NCBI RefSeq assembly: GCF_000253115.1
Contig: NC_014145.1
Coordinates: 806,001-870,000 of the forward strand
DNA length: 64,000 nt
Source: Thiomonas arsenitoxydans
GTDB taxonomy: Bacteria; Pseudomonadota; Gammaproteobacteria; Burkholderiales; Burkholderiaceae_C
Direction: 5' to 3'
The notes under the pieces were generated by a model. The model worked only from the letters and a program-made list of their open reading frames with translations. It ran no database searches and was not told the origin of the DNA. Below, one piece after another: positions 6,197 through 15,142 of this stretch (its first letter is position 1; each line of letters begins with the position of its first letter). The position numbers and the translations under genes are program-made.

Positions 6197-9001
6197 TCAG
6201 GCTGCGGGCGCGCCGTGGCGCAAGCCGGGAAGTTGCAGAAACTTCGAGGGCTCGACGGGGCGTGAATACAGATAGCCCTGCAACTCGTGACAGCCCAGTT
6301 CGCGCAGCATGCGTGCCTGCGTCTCGGTTTCCACGCCTTCGGCCACGAGGTGCAGATGCGAGGCCTGCGCCAGCGCCACGATGGCGCGTACCGCGGGCAG
6401 GGCGCTGGCGTCGGTTTCCAGATCGATGACGAAGGAGCGGTCGATTTTCATCACGTCGATCGGCAGCTTGCGCAGCGCCGCCATGGACGAATAGCCGGTG
6501 CCGAAGTCGTCGAGCGCGAGGGTCACTCCCATGTCGCGCAGTGCGGTGAGCTGGGCGAACAGGGCGTCGTTTTCATCCACCAGCAGGCTTTCGGTGATTT
6601 CGAGTTCGAGCGTGGCGGGCGGGACGGCGTGGCGTTCCAGCGCGTTTTGCACCTGCCCGACGAGTTCGCCCGATTCAAACTGAACGGCGGAAACATTGAC
6701 CGAAACCCGCGCGATATCGATGCCTTCGCGCCGCCACTGGGCCATTTGCTGGCAGGCGGCGTCAAGTATCCAGCGGCCGATGGGCGCAATCAGCCCATAC
6801 GACTCGGCTACGGCAATGAATGCATCGGGGAACAGCAGCCCGCGCTGCGGGTGATGCCAGCGGATCAGCGCTTCGGCAGAGGTGATTCGGCCATCGCCTG
6901 CATTCACACGCGGCTGATAGTGCGCGACAAATTCACCGCGCACCAGCGCCTGCCGCAGGTCGGCCAGCAGCTGGGCCAGGGTGCGGGCTTCGGCGTCGAG
7001 CGTGGGGTTGAACAGTTGGGCGCGGCCACGGCCATAGGCCTTGGCGGCGTACAGCGCAATGTCGGCGCAGCGCAGTAGTTCGTTGCGCTCGCAGGCATGC
7101 TGCGGGCACAGGGCAATGCCCACGCTGGCGCCCACTTGAACCGGGCCGCCCGCCAGCTCGAACGGCTCGCGCAGGGCGCGAATCATGGCATCCGCCGTGG
7201 CCTGCGCCGTGGCCGCGTCGGCCAAGGGCAATACCAGGGTGAACTCATCTCCACCCTGGCGCGCCACGATGCCGTTGGCTTGCAGCCGCGTGCGCAACCG
7301 CTCGCTGGCCTGGCACAGCAGCGCGTCGCCCGCAGCATGGCCGCGGCTGTCGTTGACATCCTTGAAGTTGTCGAGGTCGATGTAGAGCAAGGCCAGCGGG
7401 GCGGCGGCCTGGCCGGGCGCCAGCAGGGCGTCGAGCTTTTCGTGCAGGCCGTGGCGGTTGAGCAGGCCGGTGAGGCTGTCGTGCGTGGCTTGATGCACCA
7501 GCGCCCGCTCGCGGTCTTGCGCGGCCAGACCCACGGCCAGGCGATCGCGCACTTCGGCGGCGGGTTGCAACTCGCTCGCGGCGGGCTCAGCAGGCAGGCC
7601 GAGGGCGATGAGTGCAGGCATCACGTCACCCTGCCGTAGCGGCAGCAGCGCCACCCAGTCGTCCGCAGGGGGCATGAGGCTGCGCAGGCAGGGGGTGTCG
7701 CGCAGGGCGTTTTCGCCCGGACTGTTGATCTGAAACTGCCGGTCGCCTTGCAGCGCTGACCACTGGGCCTGCGCGGTCGCATCGCAGGCCACGTCGCGCA
7801 CGTCGAACACGGTTTTATTCGTCTTGCCGTCGTGCCACAGCACCGCACGGCGGAAATTCTGCGGCTCTTTCTGCCAGATCACCGCGGCGCTGGCCTTGGG
7901 GTAGAGCCCTTCGAGTTGATCGAGCACGCGCCGGGCCAGGCTGTCCACCGAAGCGCCCGACAGAATGTCGCGGTCCATCGCGGCCAGCCCTTCCAGCGCA
8001 TGAAACTGCGCGCCGATCTTGGCGGCCATGTCGTTGAACGCGCCGGCCAGCACGCCGAACTCGTCTTGGCTGTGCACTTGCACGCGTGCGCAGTTGTCGC
8101 CAGCGGCCAGGCTGCGTGTGCCCGCGGTGAGTTGTTCCAGCGGCACCAACGTGCGGCGAATTTGCCGCTGCGCGAGCAGGGCGATCAGCAGCAGCGTGGC
8201 CGCCGCCACGAGGCCCAGCCACACCGCCAGCGGCCAGCCCAGCCAACTCACGCGGGGCGGCGGCGCTTGTTGAATGAACAGCCAGTCTGGCGCGCCAAAC
8301 TCGCCGCCGAGAAAGAGCTGAAAGCGAAACACCGAGTCGGCCGCCGTGCCGCGCTGGGCGGCGGGCGCGGTGACGTTGGCAACGGGGTAAAGCGAGGTGC
8401 CTTCGACATCGCGCACACTCCACACGCCGCCGTCCATCGCATCATGAACCGGGCCCCAGAGGAATTGCGGGTTGAGTTCTGCAATCCACCGGGGCTGCCC
8501 ATTTTGCAAAGTGGCCAGGTAGACCCGTGTCGGCTCGCCCGTCGCGCGATGCGTGCGCAACAACACCTGTGTCAAACCGGCGCTGGCATCCATGAGGGGT
8601 TGAACCGGCGGGATGGCGGGGAAGGCGCGCTGCCAGTTGCGCCACAGATTGGCGGCGTTGGCGGAGGCCCATTCCGGCTTGCCCTGCGGCGTTTGCAGCA
8701 GCAGGGCGTCAAACGCCCGCCCCAGGACTGGGAGCTGCGCGTCAGCTTGCGGCGCGGAGGACGGCAAGGCGAGCAGCAGGGTTTTGGCCGTGAGCAAGCG
8801 GTCGAACACCTGACGGCTGACCTGCCGGGTCATGCGCTGCTGGCTCTGCATATTGAGCTGCCGCGCCACCTGGTTGACCGCCGTGCTCGACAACCAGTCC
8901 GACAGCGCCAGCGGCACCAGTGCCGCAACGACGAACAACGCAAACAACTGGCGCCCCAGGCGGCTGCCGGAAAACCAGGTAGACAGGCGCTGCGGACGCA
9001 T
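6197..9001 (-). CDS. Membrane-bound GGDEF/EAL cyclic-di-GMP enzyme with HAMP domain
   Basis: The 934-residue protein has a transmembrane helix at about 17-40, a periplasmic sensor region to about 255, a second helix at 257-279 and HAMP at 280-335. A GAF-like region (345-495) precedes a GGDEF domain (510-670) and an EAL domain (680-925). The GGDEF motif is intact (RQGGDEF, about residue 585), so diguanylate cyclase activity is plausible. No RxxD inhibitory site is seen five residues before it. The EAL domain keeps EALIRW, DDFGTGYSS and EGVE motifs, so phosphodiesterase activity is also plausible. It begins 61 bp after the last gene of the minor pilin operon on the same strand and may be co-transcribed, linking c-di-GMP level to type IV pili. 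Confidence 0.9.
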   Translation of the reverse strand: MRPQRLSTWFSGSRLGRQLFALFVVAALVPLALSDWLSSTAVNQVARQLNMQSQQRMTRQVSRQVFDRLLTAKTLLLALPSSAPQADAQLPVLGRAFDALLLQTPQGKPEWASANAANLWRNWQRAFPAIPPVQPLMDASAGLTQVLLRTHRATGEPTRVYLATLQNGQPRWIAELNPQFLWGPVHDAMDGGVWSVRDVEGTSLYPVANVTAPAAQRGTAADSVFRFQLFLGGEFGAPDWLFIQQAPPPRVSWLGWPLAVWLGLVAAATLLLIALLAQRQIRRTLVPLEQLTAGTRSLAAGDNCARVQVHSQDEFGVLAGAFNDMAAKIGAQFHALEGLAAMDRDILSGASVDSLARRVLDQLEGLYPKASAAVIWQKEPQNFRRAVLWHDGKTNKTVFDVRDVACDATAQAQWSALQGDRQFQINSPGENALRDTPCLRSLMPPADDWVALLPLRQGDVMPALIALGLPAEPAASELQPAAEVRDRLAVGLAAQDRERALVHQATHDSLTGLLNRHGLHEKLDALLAPGQAAAPLALLYIDLDNFKDVNDSRGHAAGDALLCQASERLRTRLQANGIVARQGGDEFTLVLPLADAATAQATADAMIRALREPFELAGGPVQVGASVGIALCPQHACERNELLRCADIALYAAKAYGRGRAQLFNPTLDAEARTLAQLLADLRQALVRGEFVAHYQPRVNAGDGRITSAEALIRWHHPQRGLLFPDAFIAVAESYGLIAPIGRWILDAACQQMAQWRREGIDIARVSVNVSAVQFESGELVGQVQNALERHAVPPATLELEITESLLVDENDALFAQLTALRDMGVTLALDDFGTGYSSMAALRKLPIDVMKIDRSFVIDLETDASALPAVRAIVALAQASHLHLVAEGVETETQARMLRELGCHELQGYLYSRPVEPSKFLQLPGLRHGAPAA

Positions 9002-9062
9002 CGCCGCTCAACGACAACGCGGCGTAGCGCCGCAGGGGAAGTAAGAGGCGCAGGCCACGGAC

Positions 9063-9539
9063 TCAGTAATTGGCTGCCAGACCGATATACGCGCCGTTGT
9101 TGGCGCGGATGATGTCATCGAGGCTGACCTTATTGCTGATCTGCGATTGGGTCTGCCCGTTCGCCCCCATGCTGTAGAGATCGAAGTCGGTGTTGATGGG
9201 GTTGAGCGCCTTGTCCTTGCGCGCGTGGCCTTTGCCGTTTTCCTCGATGTTGTAGTAAACATAGGGGTGGCCCCAGGGATCGAGCTTGCCCGCCATGCCG
9301 ATGTCGGCCAGCGAATTGGGCAACGTGCGGTTGTAAACCCAATAGTTCTGGATGGCCGCAGAGATGGACACCACGTCTTGCTGCGCCTGCGCATTTTCAA
9401 CCTTGAGCCGGTAGCCGCTGTAAATCGGCAGGGCGATGGCGGTGAGCACGCCCACCAGGGCGATGGCCATCATCAACTCCAGCAGGGTGAAGCCGCGCGA
9501 GCGCTTGCTGGGTGTGCAGGAGGAGATGGACAGATTCAT
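9063..9539 (-). CDS. Type IV pilin-like protein (PilE/GspG type), last gene of minor pilin operon
   Basis: The 158-residue protein has a class III prepilin leader: basic residues then RGFTLLELMMAIALVGVL, with Gly(-1), Phe(+1) and Glu(+5). PilD cleavage would yield a pilin of about 140 residues. The C-terminal half (DPWGHPYVYYN followed by DLYSMGANGQ) resembles GspG-like pseudopilins, where this Asp-rich loop binds calcium. The ATG at 9539 was selected because it places the leader at the N-terminus. It follows pilY1 by 138 bp, a spacer that holds two hairpins. By position it corresponds to the pilE that ends pilVWXY1Y2E-type operons, but it could be a general pseudopilin. Confidence 0.8.
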   Translation of the reverse strand: MNLSISSCTPSKRSRGFTLLELMMAIALVGVLTAIALPIYSGYRLKVENAQAQQDVVSISAAIQNYWVYNRTLPNSLADIGMAGKLDPWGHPYVYYNIEENGKGHARKDKALNPINTDFDLYSMGANGQTQSQISNKVSLDDIIRANNGAYIGLAANY

Positions 9540-9598
9540 GCCCGCTTTGTAGCGCCGCCACGCAGCCCGCAACAGGGGCCGTGCTTCAGCGAATGGCT

Positions 9599-9663
9599 GG
9601 TTTTGTGAAATGCTGCACAAACCGGCGGCGCGCTGTGGAGGAAAACCCACAAGGCGCCGCCGG
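9599..9663 (-). promoter_or_regulatory. Two adjacent RNA hairpins between pilY1 and the last pilin
   Basis: A strong stem has perfect 10-bp arms CCGGCGGCGC (9622-9631) and GCGCCGCCGG (9654-9663), with an inner TGTGG/CCACA pair. A second, weaker stem uses GGTTTTGTG (9599-9607) and CACAAACC (9616-9623). The two overlap by 2 bases, so they may compete. On the coding strand the strong stem starts 15 bases after the pilY1 stop. Without a T-run it is more likely a processing, stability or partial attenuation element than a full terminator. Confidence 0.5.
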
Positions 9664-9677
9664 GTTGCCAATCCCGC

Positions 9678-12671
9678 TCAATATTGGCGCCAGGCGATGG
9701 GCTTGTTCATGACGTTCCCGCCGAACTGTATGGGATTGATGCCCTGCGACGGAGAAGGGGGCTGGCTGTTTCCTGGATAGACCAGAGTGCCCGATGGCGT
9801 CACGGTATATGACGGCGTGTAGGGGACTCCCAAGCCTAGCGAAATGATCCCATTCGTGACGGCATTGTTTTTGTAGGTGATGGAAATCTTCGGCAGACCA
9901 CCGCTGACCAGATCGAACAGGTCGTAATAGCCCGTTCCAGTGATGGCACAAGAACTCGTGGGCGGCACATAGACCGGGACGACAAGCACGCCGTTGATCA
10001 GGGCCGGTGCCGCTGAGATTTGCCCGCCCGTTTGCAGCGCCATGACCGCAGTGCTTGTACTCAAACTACCCGATCCATTGCCCAGATACCCCAGTGGAGA
10101 ACTGCCGCCGGTGCTGGCCCACAGCGGAAGCGAATTCGCGCCGGAAAGTGAGTAGGCTTCGATCTCATTGGCAGAGGCTGCCCAGATGTAAGGCAAGCCG
10201 CCGATTTCCGTATAGCCGACAAAGAGCACAGCTCCTGCGGGACTCATCGTTGCTACTTGCAGTGCGGCGCTCGCGTCTGCGGACGCCGAGCCAGAGACAT
10301 TCATACTCCAGACGCCTCCCTGGGTGTCCCCCATCCAGACTGTGCCCGTTGCCGGGACGTAGGTGATGGAGCTGTTGGCGACGAAGGGTAGCTTCGCCGA
10401 TGTGGATGCGCCCGCACCCGTGGCAACATTGACCTCGTAGAACTTGCTGGTCGTCGTACCGCTGGTTGTGGTGTTGACCGTGAAAAGCGCGTACTGCTGG
10501 CCGTTGATCGTTGCGATCACCGGGGCTTGTTCCTGCGGCGAACTGCCGCCAGCGACACTGACTCCCCAGGTCTGATTCGTTGGCATTGGTGCGCCCGAGG
10601 TATTCGTCGTGAGCTGCAAGGCATAGTGATAAGAGCCCCCTGCTGCCGTGCCAACGATATAGGTCGCCCAGTTGCTCGCTGTCGCGTTGGCCGTCGTATT
10701 CACGGCGTCGATGGTGGTGAACTGACCGTCGAAGCAGGCGCCATTCTTGACTGTATTGCCACAGGTCGCACCCACGAGTCCCGGGGCATTTCCCAGGTAG
10801 GAGACAAATGGCCTGGGCATCCAGCCCCAGATCAGGTTGCCGCTGGTGGCGTCGATGGCATAGAGAAAACCGTCGTTGCTGGTAAACAGCACGGCCTTTT
10901 CCCGACTTTTATTCGCCTGCGCGAACGCGACATAGCCGGGCAGGCTCAGTAGGTTGGCGTTACCGGGTGGGGCGAGAAAGCCGGCGGAATCATTGCTGCT
11001 CATCCCCCCGAGCATCCACCCCGGTTTGCGTCCAGCAAGGTAGGTGCAGGTGCCGTTGGTGTAATTCGGGTCGATGGTGTACTGCTCGATGATGCCGATC
11101 CCCGTGCTGCCGGAGGGCAGACAGGACGATGTCGTCCAGGTGCCAAATGCGGCGGAATCGAGCGAGGTCAGCAAGGGTGTCGTCCCGGAGCCTACGGCAC
11201 CGCCGCTGGATGTGGTCGAAGTGGAATACAGGCTCGCCGTGCGCATCGTCGCCGACATATGAGTTGAATCTCCTGCATCCCAGATGGCGTTGCCGGTCGC
11301 CGTGCCGAGCGGCGCACTCGCGCTGGATGTGGGGGTGGCCACTGTTTGGAACGCCTGCACATGCCCTGCAACCGGATCAGGATCGCTGCTCAATGAGTAG
11401 ATGTAACTGCCGCCAGAAATCGACACTGGAGCAACGGGCGATGTGACCGCCTGTGTTGCCGGGACGACCTGGAAGCAGGTGATTTCGTGGACGTTATCAC
11501 TGCCACCTGTAGATGCACCGAAGCCGAAGCGAAAGGTGGACGGCATCGGTCCATAGACGGCAGTATTGGCAATACTGACGTTCGAAAGCACCGAGGTACC
11601 CAAACCGCCGACAGTGTTGGTCGCATTGTATTTGTACCAGAGACTGAGTTTGGCATCCGGCGTGATTTTTAGGGTGTAGGTAATCGGGGTTGCCTGGCTA
11701 CGCGTGGTTGCCGATTCATTAGCGATTTGTAAGCCCGTAGGATAACCTCCTGAAGGGGGAGGCACCATTGGGTAATCCGGGAGTGAGTAGGTCGTTCCGT
11801 TGTAAGAGTAAGATCCGCTGATGCATGTATTCTTTACATCGTCGGTGGTTGCATTGGGATTGATGGCTCGCAAGGTCGCAAGATTGATATTGCCATAGCC
11901 GCGAATACCGATTTCTCCGGGGCTTGTTTGACATTTGCCAAGGCCCGTATTTGTATTGTCGCCATTGCACACCAATTTATTATTTTGAGAGACTGAGCCG
12001 TTCAGAAAATTTCCGTATTCATCCATTCCAAGGCCGAGATAAGCGCCAGCCATGCCGTTGTAAGGAGAATTTGAGTTGGAGCAGCTATATCCCAAGCTGC
12101 CACCCCATGCGCCGATATTCTGAGGGGCAGAACCATTCAGGATGTAAAAACCGATCCCGTCCGCACCGTGTCCACCTTGGTTATCGCCACCGTAGGTGTA
12201 GGTGGTGAATGTTACGTTAATGCCTTGATTCGATGGGTAAGTCGAATTGAGGATAATGGCTCCCGCCTGACTGTAATAACAGACGTTTTGTCCGTTCTGC
12301 ACTGCACAGCCATTCGTCAACCTCAGGGCACCTTTTCCTGGTTTGTCCTGATTGTTTGTCAGGCCGGTTTGAACTTGCGGTACAGGCGGGTTTTCCGGAT
12401 TGTTGTAGGAAAGGTCGCCATTGCTGTAATAACTATCTCCAAGGCAAGCAGGAATCCCATTGGCGCTGGGGCCGCTGTTAATGGCAGATCCCGCAGTCAG
12501 GCAGGCACCTCCAAACGAGGACCAGCTCAAATTGGGCGCAGTGCCCGTGAAGTCTTCCTGCAGCACATTGGTTGTCTGCGCTTGTGCGAGTCCAGACATC
12601 AGGAGTCCGCAAAGTGCAGCCCAAGCACTCAGCCCTATCAGGTAGCGACGCAGGCAAGATGGTGTCAGCAT
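9678..12671 (-). CDS. pilY1: PilY1-like type IV pilus tip adhesin with lectin-like N-terminal domain
   Basis: The 997-residue protein has a signal peptide (residues 1-30, ending LAQAQ). The region 35-310 resembles bacterial L-type lectin domains (DGIGFYILNG near 174; GLGMDEYGNF near 217). A C-terminal part from about 590 shows the PilY1 quinoprotein-like beta-propeller (LFTSNDGFLYAIDA and similar blades). PilY1 sits at the pilus tip, primes assembly with minor pilins and mediates adhesion and mechanosensing. I see no von Willebrand A domain, and the protein is shorter than many PilY1 proteins. It lies directly behind pilX. The first kilobase, encoding the lectin-like part, is visibly AT-richer than the rest, which suggests separate ancestry or diversifying exchange. 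Confidence 0.8.
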   Translation of the reverse strand: MLTPSCLRRYLIGLSAWAALCGLLMSGLAQAQTTNVLQEDFTGTAPNLSWSSFGGACLTAGSAINSGPSANGIPACLGDSYYSNGDLSYNNPENPPVPQVQTGLTNNQDKPGKGALRLTNGCAVQNGQNVCYYSQAGAIILNSTYPSNQGINVTFTTYTYGGDNQGGHGADGIGFYILNGSAPQNIGAWGGSLGYSCSNSNSPYNGMAGAYLGLGMDEYGNFLNGSVSQNNKLVCNGDNTNTGLGKCQTSPGEIGIRGYGNINLATLRAINPNATTDDVKNTCISGSYSYNGTTYSLPDYPMVPPPSGGYPTGLQIANESATTRSQATPITYTLKITPDAKLSLWYKYNATNTVGGLGTSVLSNVSIANTAVYGPMPSTFRFGFGASTGGSDNVHEITCFQVVPATQAVTSPVAPVSISGGSYIYSLSSDPDPVAGHVQAFQTVATPTSSASAPLGTATGNAIWDAGDSTHMSATMRTASLYSTSTTSSGGAVGSGTTPLLTSLDSAAFGTWTTSSCLPSGSTGIGIIEQYTIDPNYTNGTCTYLAGRKPGWMLGGMSSNDSAGFLAPPGNANLLSLPGYVAFAQANKSREKAVLFTSNDGFLYAIDATSGNLIWGWMPRPFVSYLGNAPGLVGATCGNTVKNGACFDGQFTTIDAVNTTANATASNWATYIVGTAAGGSYHYALQLTTNTSGAPMPTNQTWGVSVAGGSSPQEQAPVIATINGQQYALFTVNTTTSGTTTSKFYEVNVATGAGASTSAKLPFVANSSITYVPATGTVWMGDTQGGVWSMNVSGSASADASAALQVATMSPAGAVLFVGYTEIGGLPYIWAASANEIEAYSLSGANSLPLWASTGGSSPLGYLGNGSGSLSTSTAVMALQTGGQISAAPALINGVLVVPVYVPPTSSCAITGTGYYDLFDLVSGGLPKISITYKNNAVTNGIISLGLGVPYTPSYTVTPSGTLVYPGNSQPPSPSQGINPIQFGGNVMNKPIAWRQY

Positions 12672-12724
12672 GATGGGTATCCGATTGGCGTTCAGAAAAG
12701 AATCTGTGGATGCGATCGTGGGGA

Positions 12725-13330
12725 TCAGGAAGCACCCGGCGTGCAGAGTTTGAAGACACTCTCGGTATTTGCGGCCGTAGTGCCATTGCTTTCCTGCATA
12801 TGCATGAAAATGTCGTAATAAGTGGCAGTGAATCCGGTCGTGCCGCACGCATAGGCGTCCACCGGCAGATTGGTGGGCACGACGGTGACGAGTACCGTGT
12901 AGCCGCCAGGCAAGGCGGGCGGTGCGGGGCTGATGGCGGTGGCCACGTTGCTCAAGGTGTCGCAGGTCTTGGCGGCCTGGCAGTTCTGCCAATAGGTTGG
13001 GGCAGAACTCGATCCGGGCACCGGCCATGGACTGCTGGTGTTGATCGGAACGTAAAACCAGGGCTTGCTGCTGGCGGCGATCTCCAGAGGCACAAGACCT
13101 GCCCCGCTGGCGGTCTGGATGATGGCCTGCTGCACCTGCCGCAGTGCCATGTCACCGGCTTGCACGTCTTTCTGCCGCTGCACGGTGTTGCCGGTCATCA
13201 CCCCCTGGAGCAGTGTTCCGCGCATGGTGAACAACACACCGAATAGCAGCACCACCAAGGTGATGAGAGTGAGCAGCAGCACGTAGCCGCCCTCGTCACG
13301 ACGCGTCAGGTTAGGGGTCAGTGCGGCCAT
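12725..13330 (-). CDS. pilX: Minor pilin assembly protein PilX
   Basis: The 201-residue protein begins with a short basic segment and a long hydrophobic helix (GGYVLLLTLITLVVLLFG, about residues 14-31), as in PilX, which lacks the standard Glu(+5) pattern. The remainder is a Cys-containing globular domain (Cys pairs around DTL and at the C-terminus) typical of this family. PilX joins FimT/FimU, PilV, PilW and PilE in the priming complex that carries PilY1 at the pilus tip. The gene overlaps the pilW stop by 13 bp and precedes pilY1 by 53 bp. Confidence 0.8.
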   Translation of the reverse strand: MAALTPNLTRRDEGGYVLLLTLITLVVLLFGVLFTMRGTLLQGVMTGNTVQRQKDVQAGDMALRQVQQAIIQTASGAGLVPLEIAASSKPWFYVPINTSSPWPVPGSSSAPTYWQNCQAAKTCDTLSNVATAISPAPPALPGGYTVLVTVVPTNLPVDAYACGTTGFTATYYDIFMHMQESNGTTAANTESVFKLCTPGAS

Positions 13331-14634
13331 AGCTGGTTCCGAACGGCAAATTCGGATTCGATGACGGAAAAATGGTTGTGGCTGTAATCAGGCAGGCCAC
13401 CAATGCCTGTGGGTACGGTGTAGGGGGTGAACTGTGCCGGGCCCAGACTGGGGCTGGGTAGGGCGATCGTTGTAGGCGCGGTGTATCCGGGGTCGTTCTG
13501 TAGCGATTTGGTCACCAGTGCGAACAGCACGCTGCGCACATTTGCCGTGTACTTCCCGCTCACGACGGCGGGCCATGTGAGGTAGTTGGTCACGCTGCCG
13601 GAGTTGCTTTCATCCACCCCGAACAGTGCCTGCAGGCTGACCACGCCTGCCGCTACCGGCACTGGCGGGCTCACAAGCATGTCGGTCTGGGCATTGAGCA
13701 CGGCACGCACCAAGACTGGATAGGAGCCGCCGCCCGCATTCGCATATTGGCCGATGTAATAGACCACGGTCTGCACGTTGCTGCTGGTTTGCGGCCCCAG
13801 ATCGGTGAGGCGCGATTGCACGAAATTCGGATTGGTCAGACTGCCGCCTGGCGGCAGCGCCCCGGCAGCGATCAGCTGATTGTTGAAGGGTGAGTACCCG
13901 GTGCTGGGAAACAGACTGCTGCTACTGCTACTGATGTAAGTGGATGAGGGTGAAGTGCTGGGCCCGATATCGGCGATCGGAACCCGGAAACACACCAGTT
14001 TCCCGTTGAGCGGCATGCGCAGCAGGGCGGCATCGCCCACACTCAGTCCGGCGGTGGAAGCCAGGGGCAGTTCACTGCTGTTGAGCGCACCTTGGCCGTT
14101 GGCGGCTTGGGTGGTGGAGTTCTGCACGACGTAGGCGGTGGGGTTGCCGTTGCCTGGCGTCTGCAGCGCGCTGGTGGCGCCGGTAAAGAACAGCATGTCG
14201 GTGAATTGCTGCTTGGTGCCATAGGCCGAGGGGTCGGGTGTGATGCTGGGATAGTTGGTACTGCCTGCTGCGGTGCTGGTGGGCAGGGTCAGCGGCTGCG
14301 ACGCAGCAGAGACCGGGTACTGGGCAAACGGCTGGCTGCCGCCAATGCCGCTGTCGTAGGCCAGCAGCACGCTGCAGCGCGACTGAGCGCCGCCGAGCAT
14401 GAACCCGGCATTGGACAGATCGCGACTGATGAGATCGAGCGCGGCGCGGGTCTGGGTATCGCGCTGCATCACATCGCTCATTTCCACGTTCTGCTTGGTG
14501 AGGGACGACTGCACCAGCAGCACGGCGATGGCGAAGATCAGCCCGATGACCAGGGCCACCATCAGCTCGATGAGACTCAGGCCGTGCTGGCGGTGGGCGG
14601 CGGATAAGGAAGGAGAGGTGGAGAGGTGTCGCAT
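13318..14634 (-). CDS. pilW: Minor pilin PilW
   Basis: The 438-residue protein carries a clear prepilin leader (HGLSLIELMVALVIG, cleavage after Gly with Glu at +5) and the PilW hallmarks downstream: QRDTQTRAALDLISRDLSNAGF, in which the pilin helix leads into a large beta-rich C-terminal domain. It is longer than many PilW proteins (about 250-350 residues), with Ser/Thr/Pro-rich insertions in the middle. The ATG at 14634 places the leader near the N-terminus and lies 1 base beyond the pilV stop, so the two are translationally coupled. It belongs to the priming complex of the type IV pilus. Confidence 0.85.
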   Translation of the reverse strand: MRHLSTSPSLSAAHRQHGLSLIELMVALVIGLIFAIAVLLVQSSLTKQNVEMSDVMQRDTQTRAALDLISRDLSNAGFMLGGAQSRCSVLLAYDSGIGGSQPFAQYPVSAASQPLTLPTSTAAGSTNYPSITPDPSAYGTKQQFTDMLFFTGATSALQTPGNGNPTAYVVQNSTTQAANGQGALNSSELPLASTAGLSVGDAALLRMPLNGKLVCFRVPIADIGPSTSPSSTYISSSSSSLFPSTGYSPFNNQLIAAGALPPGGSLTNPNFVQSRLTDLGPQTSSNVQTVVYYIGQYANAGGGSYPVLVRAVLNAQTDMLVSPPVPVAAGVVSLQALFGVDESNSGSVTNYLTWPAVVSGKYTANVRSVLFALVTKSLQNDPGYTAPTTIALPSPSLGPAQFTPYTVPTGIGGLPDYSHNHFSVIESEFAVRNQLWPH

Positions 14635-14635
14635 G

Positions 14636-15142
14636 TCAGAAGCCCACCTGGTACTGATACGTCTGGCTGCGCGCGCCGCCACCGCCCTTGCCTGCGGCCC
14701 AGGCAATGGTCAACGTCACGCCGCATAGCGGGGCATTGGGGTTACTCACGTCGCAGGGGTTACCGTCGGCGCCCGCCCCGGTGGTGATGGTGACTTTGGC
14801 GCCTGGAAGCATCATGGATGGAGTGCTGAAGATATTGGCCAGCCAGGGCTGCAACGCGGCGGGGGCGCTGGCCGATGCGCTGGTGTAGCTTTGCGTGACG
14901 CCCGCGCTGAGCTGCGATACGACTTGCGGGCTGGCTTGCAGAATGGCCCAGAACTGGTTGCCGAAAGCCGCAGTGTCCAGCGCTTCCTGGTTGGCGGTCT
15001 GCGCCGGAACGGCCAGGCTATAAAGCGATGCGATCGACAGCATCCCCAGGCCGAAAATGACGATGGCAACCAGCACACTGATGAGCGACATGCCGGCCTG
15101 ATTTACGGCTGCGCGAGCGGGAGGAGGGGGCTGGAGCGTCAT
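14636..15142 (-). CDS. pilV: Minor pilin PilV
   Basis: The 168-residue protein has a prepilin-type leader (AGMSLISVLVAIVIFGLGMLSIASL) followed by the region NQEALDTAAFGNQFWAIL typical of PilV. Unusually the residue at +5 of the mature protein is Ser instead of Glu. Glu(+5) normally neutralises the N-terminal amine of the neighbouring subunit and aids assembly, and its absence is otherwise typical of tip subunits such as GspK. The C-terminal domain holds a Cys pair (NPCDV / PLCGV). The start overlaps the fimT stop by 4 bp (ATGA). Confidence 0.8.
   Translation of the reverse strand: MTLQPPPPARAAVNQAGMSLISVLVAIVIFGLGMLSIASLYSLAVPAQTANQEALDTAAFGNQFWAILQASPQVVSQLSAGVTQSYTSASASAPAALQPWLANIFSTPSMMLPGAKVTITTGAGADGNPCDVSNPNAPLCGVTLTIAWAAGKGGGGARSQTYQYQVGF

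Noticed and set aside
9019..9033. Hairpin between the last pilin and the GGDEF/EAL gene as a terminator
   Set aside because: The stem is only 6 bp and no T-run follows, so it does not argue against co-transcription.
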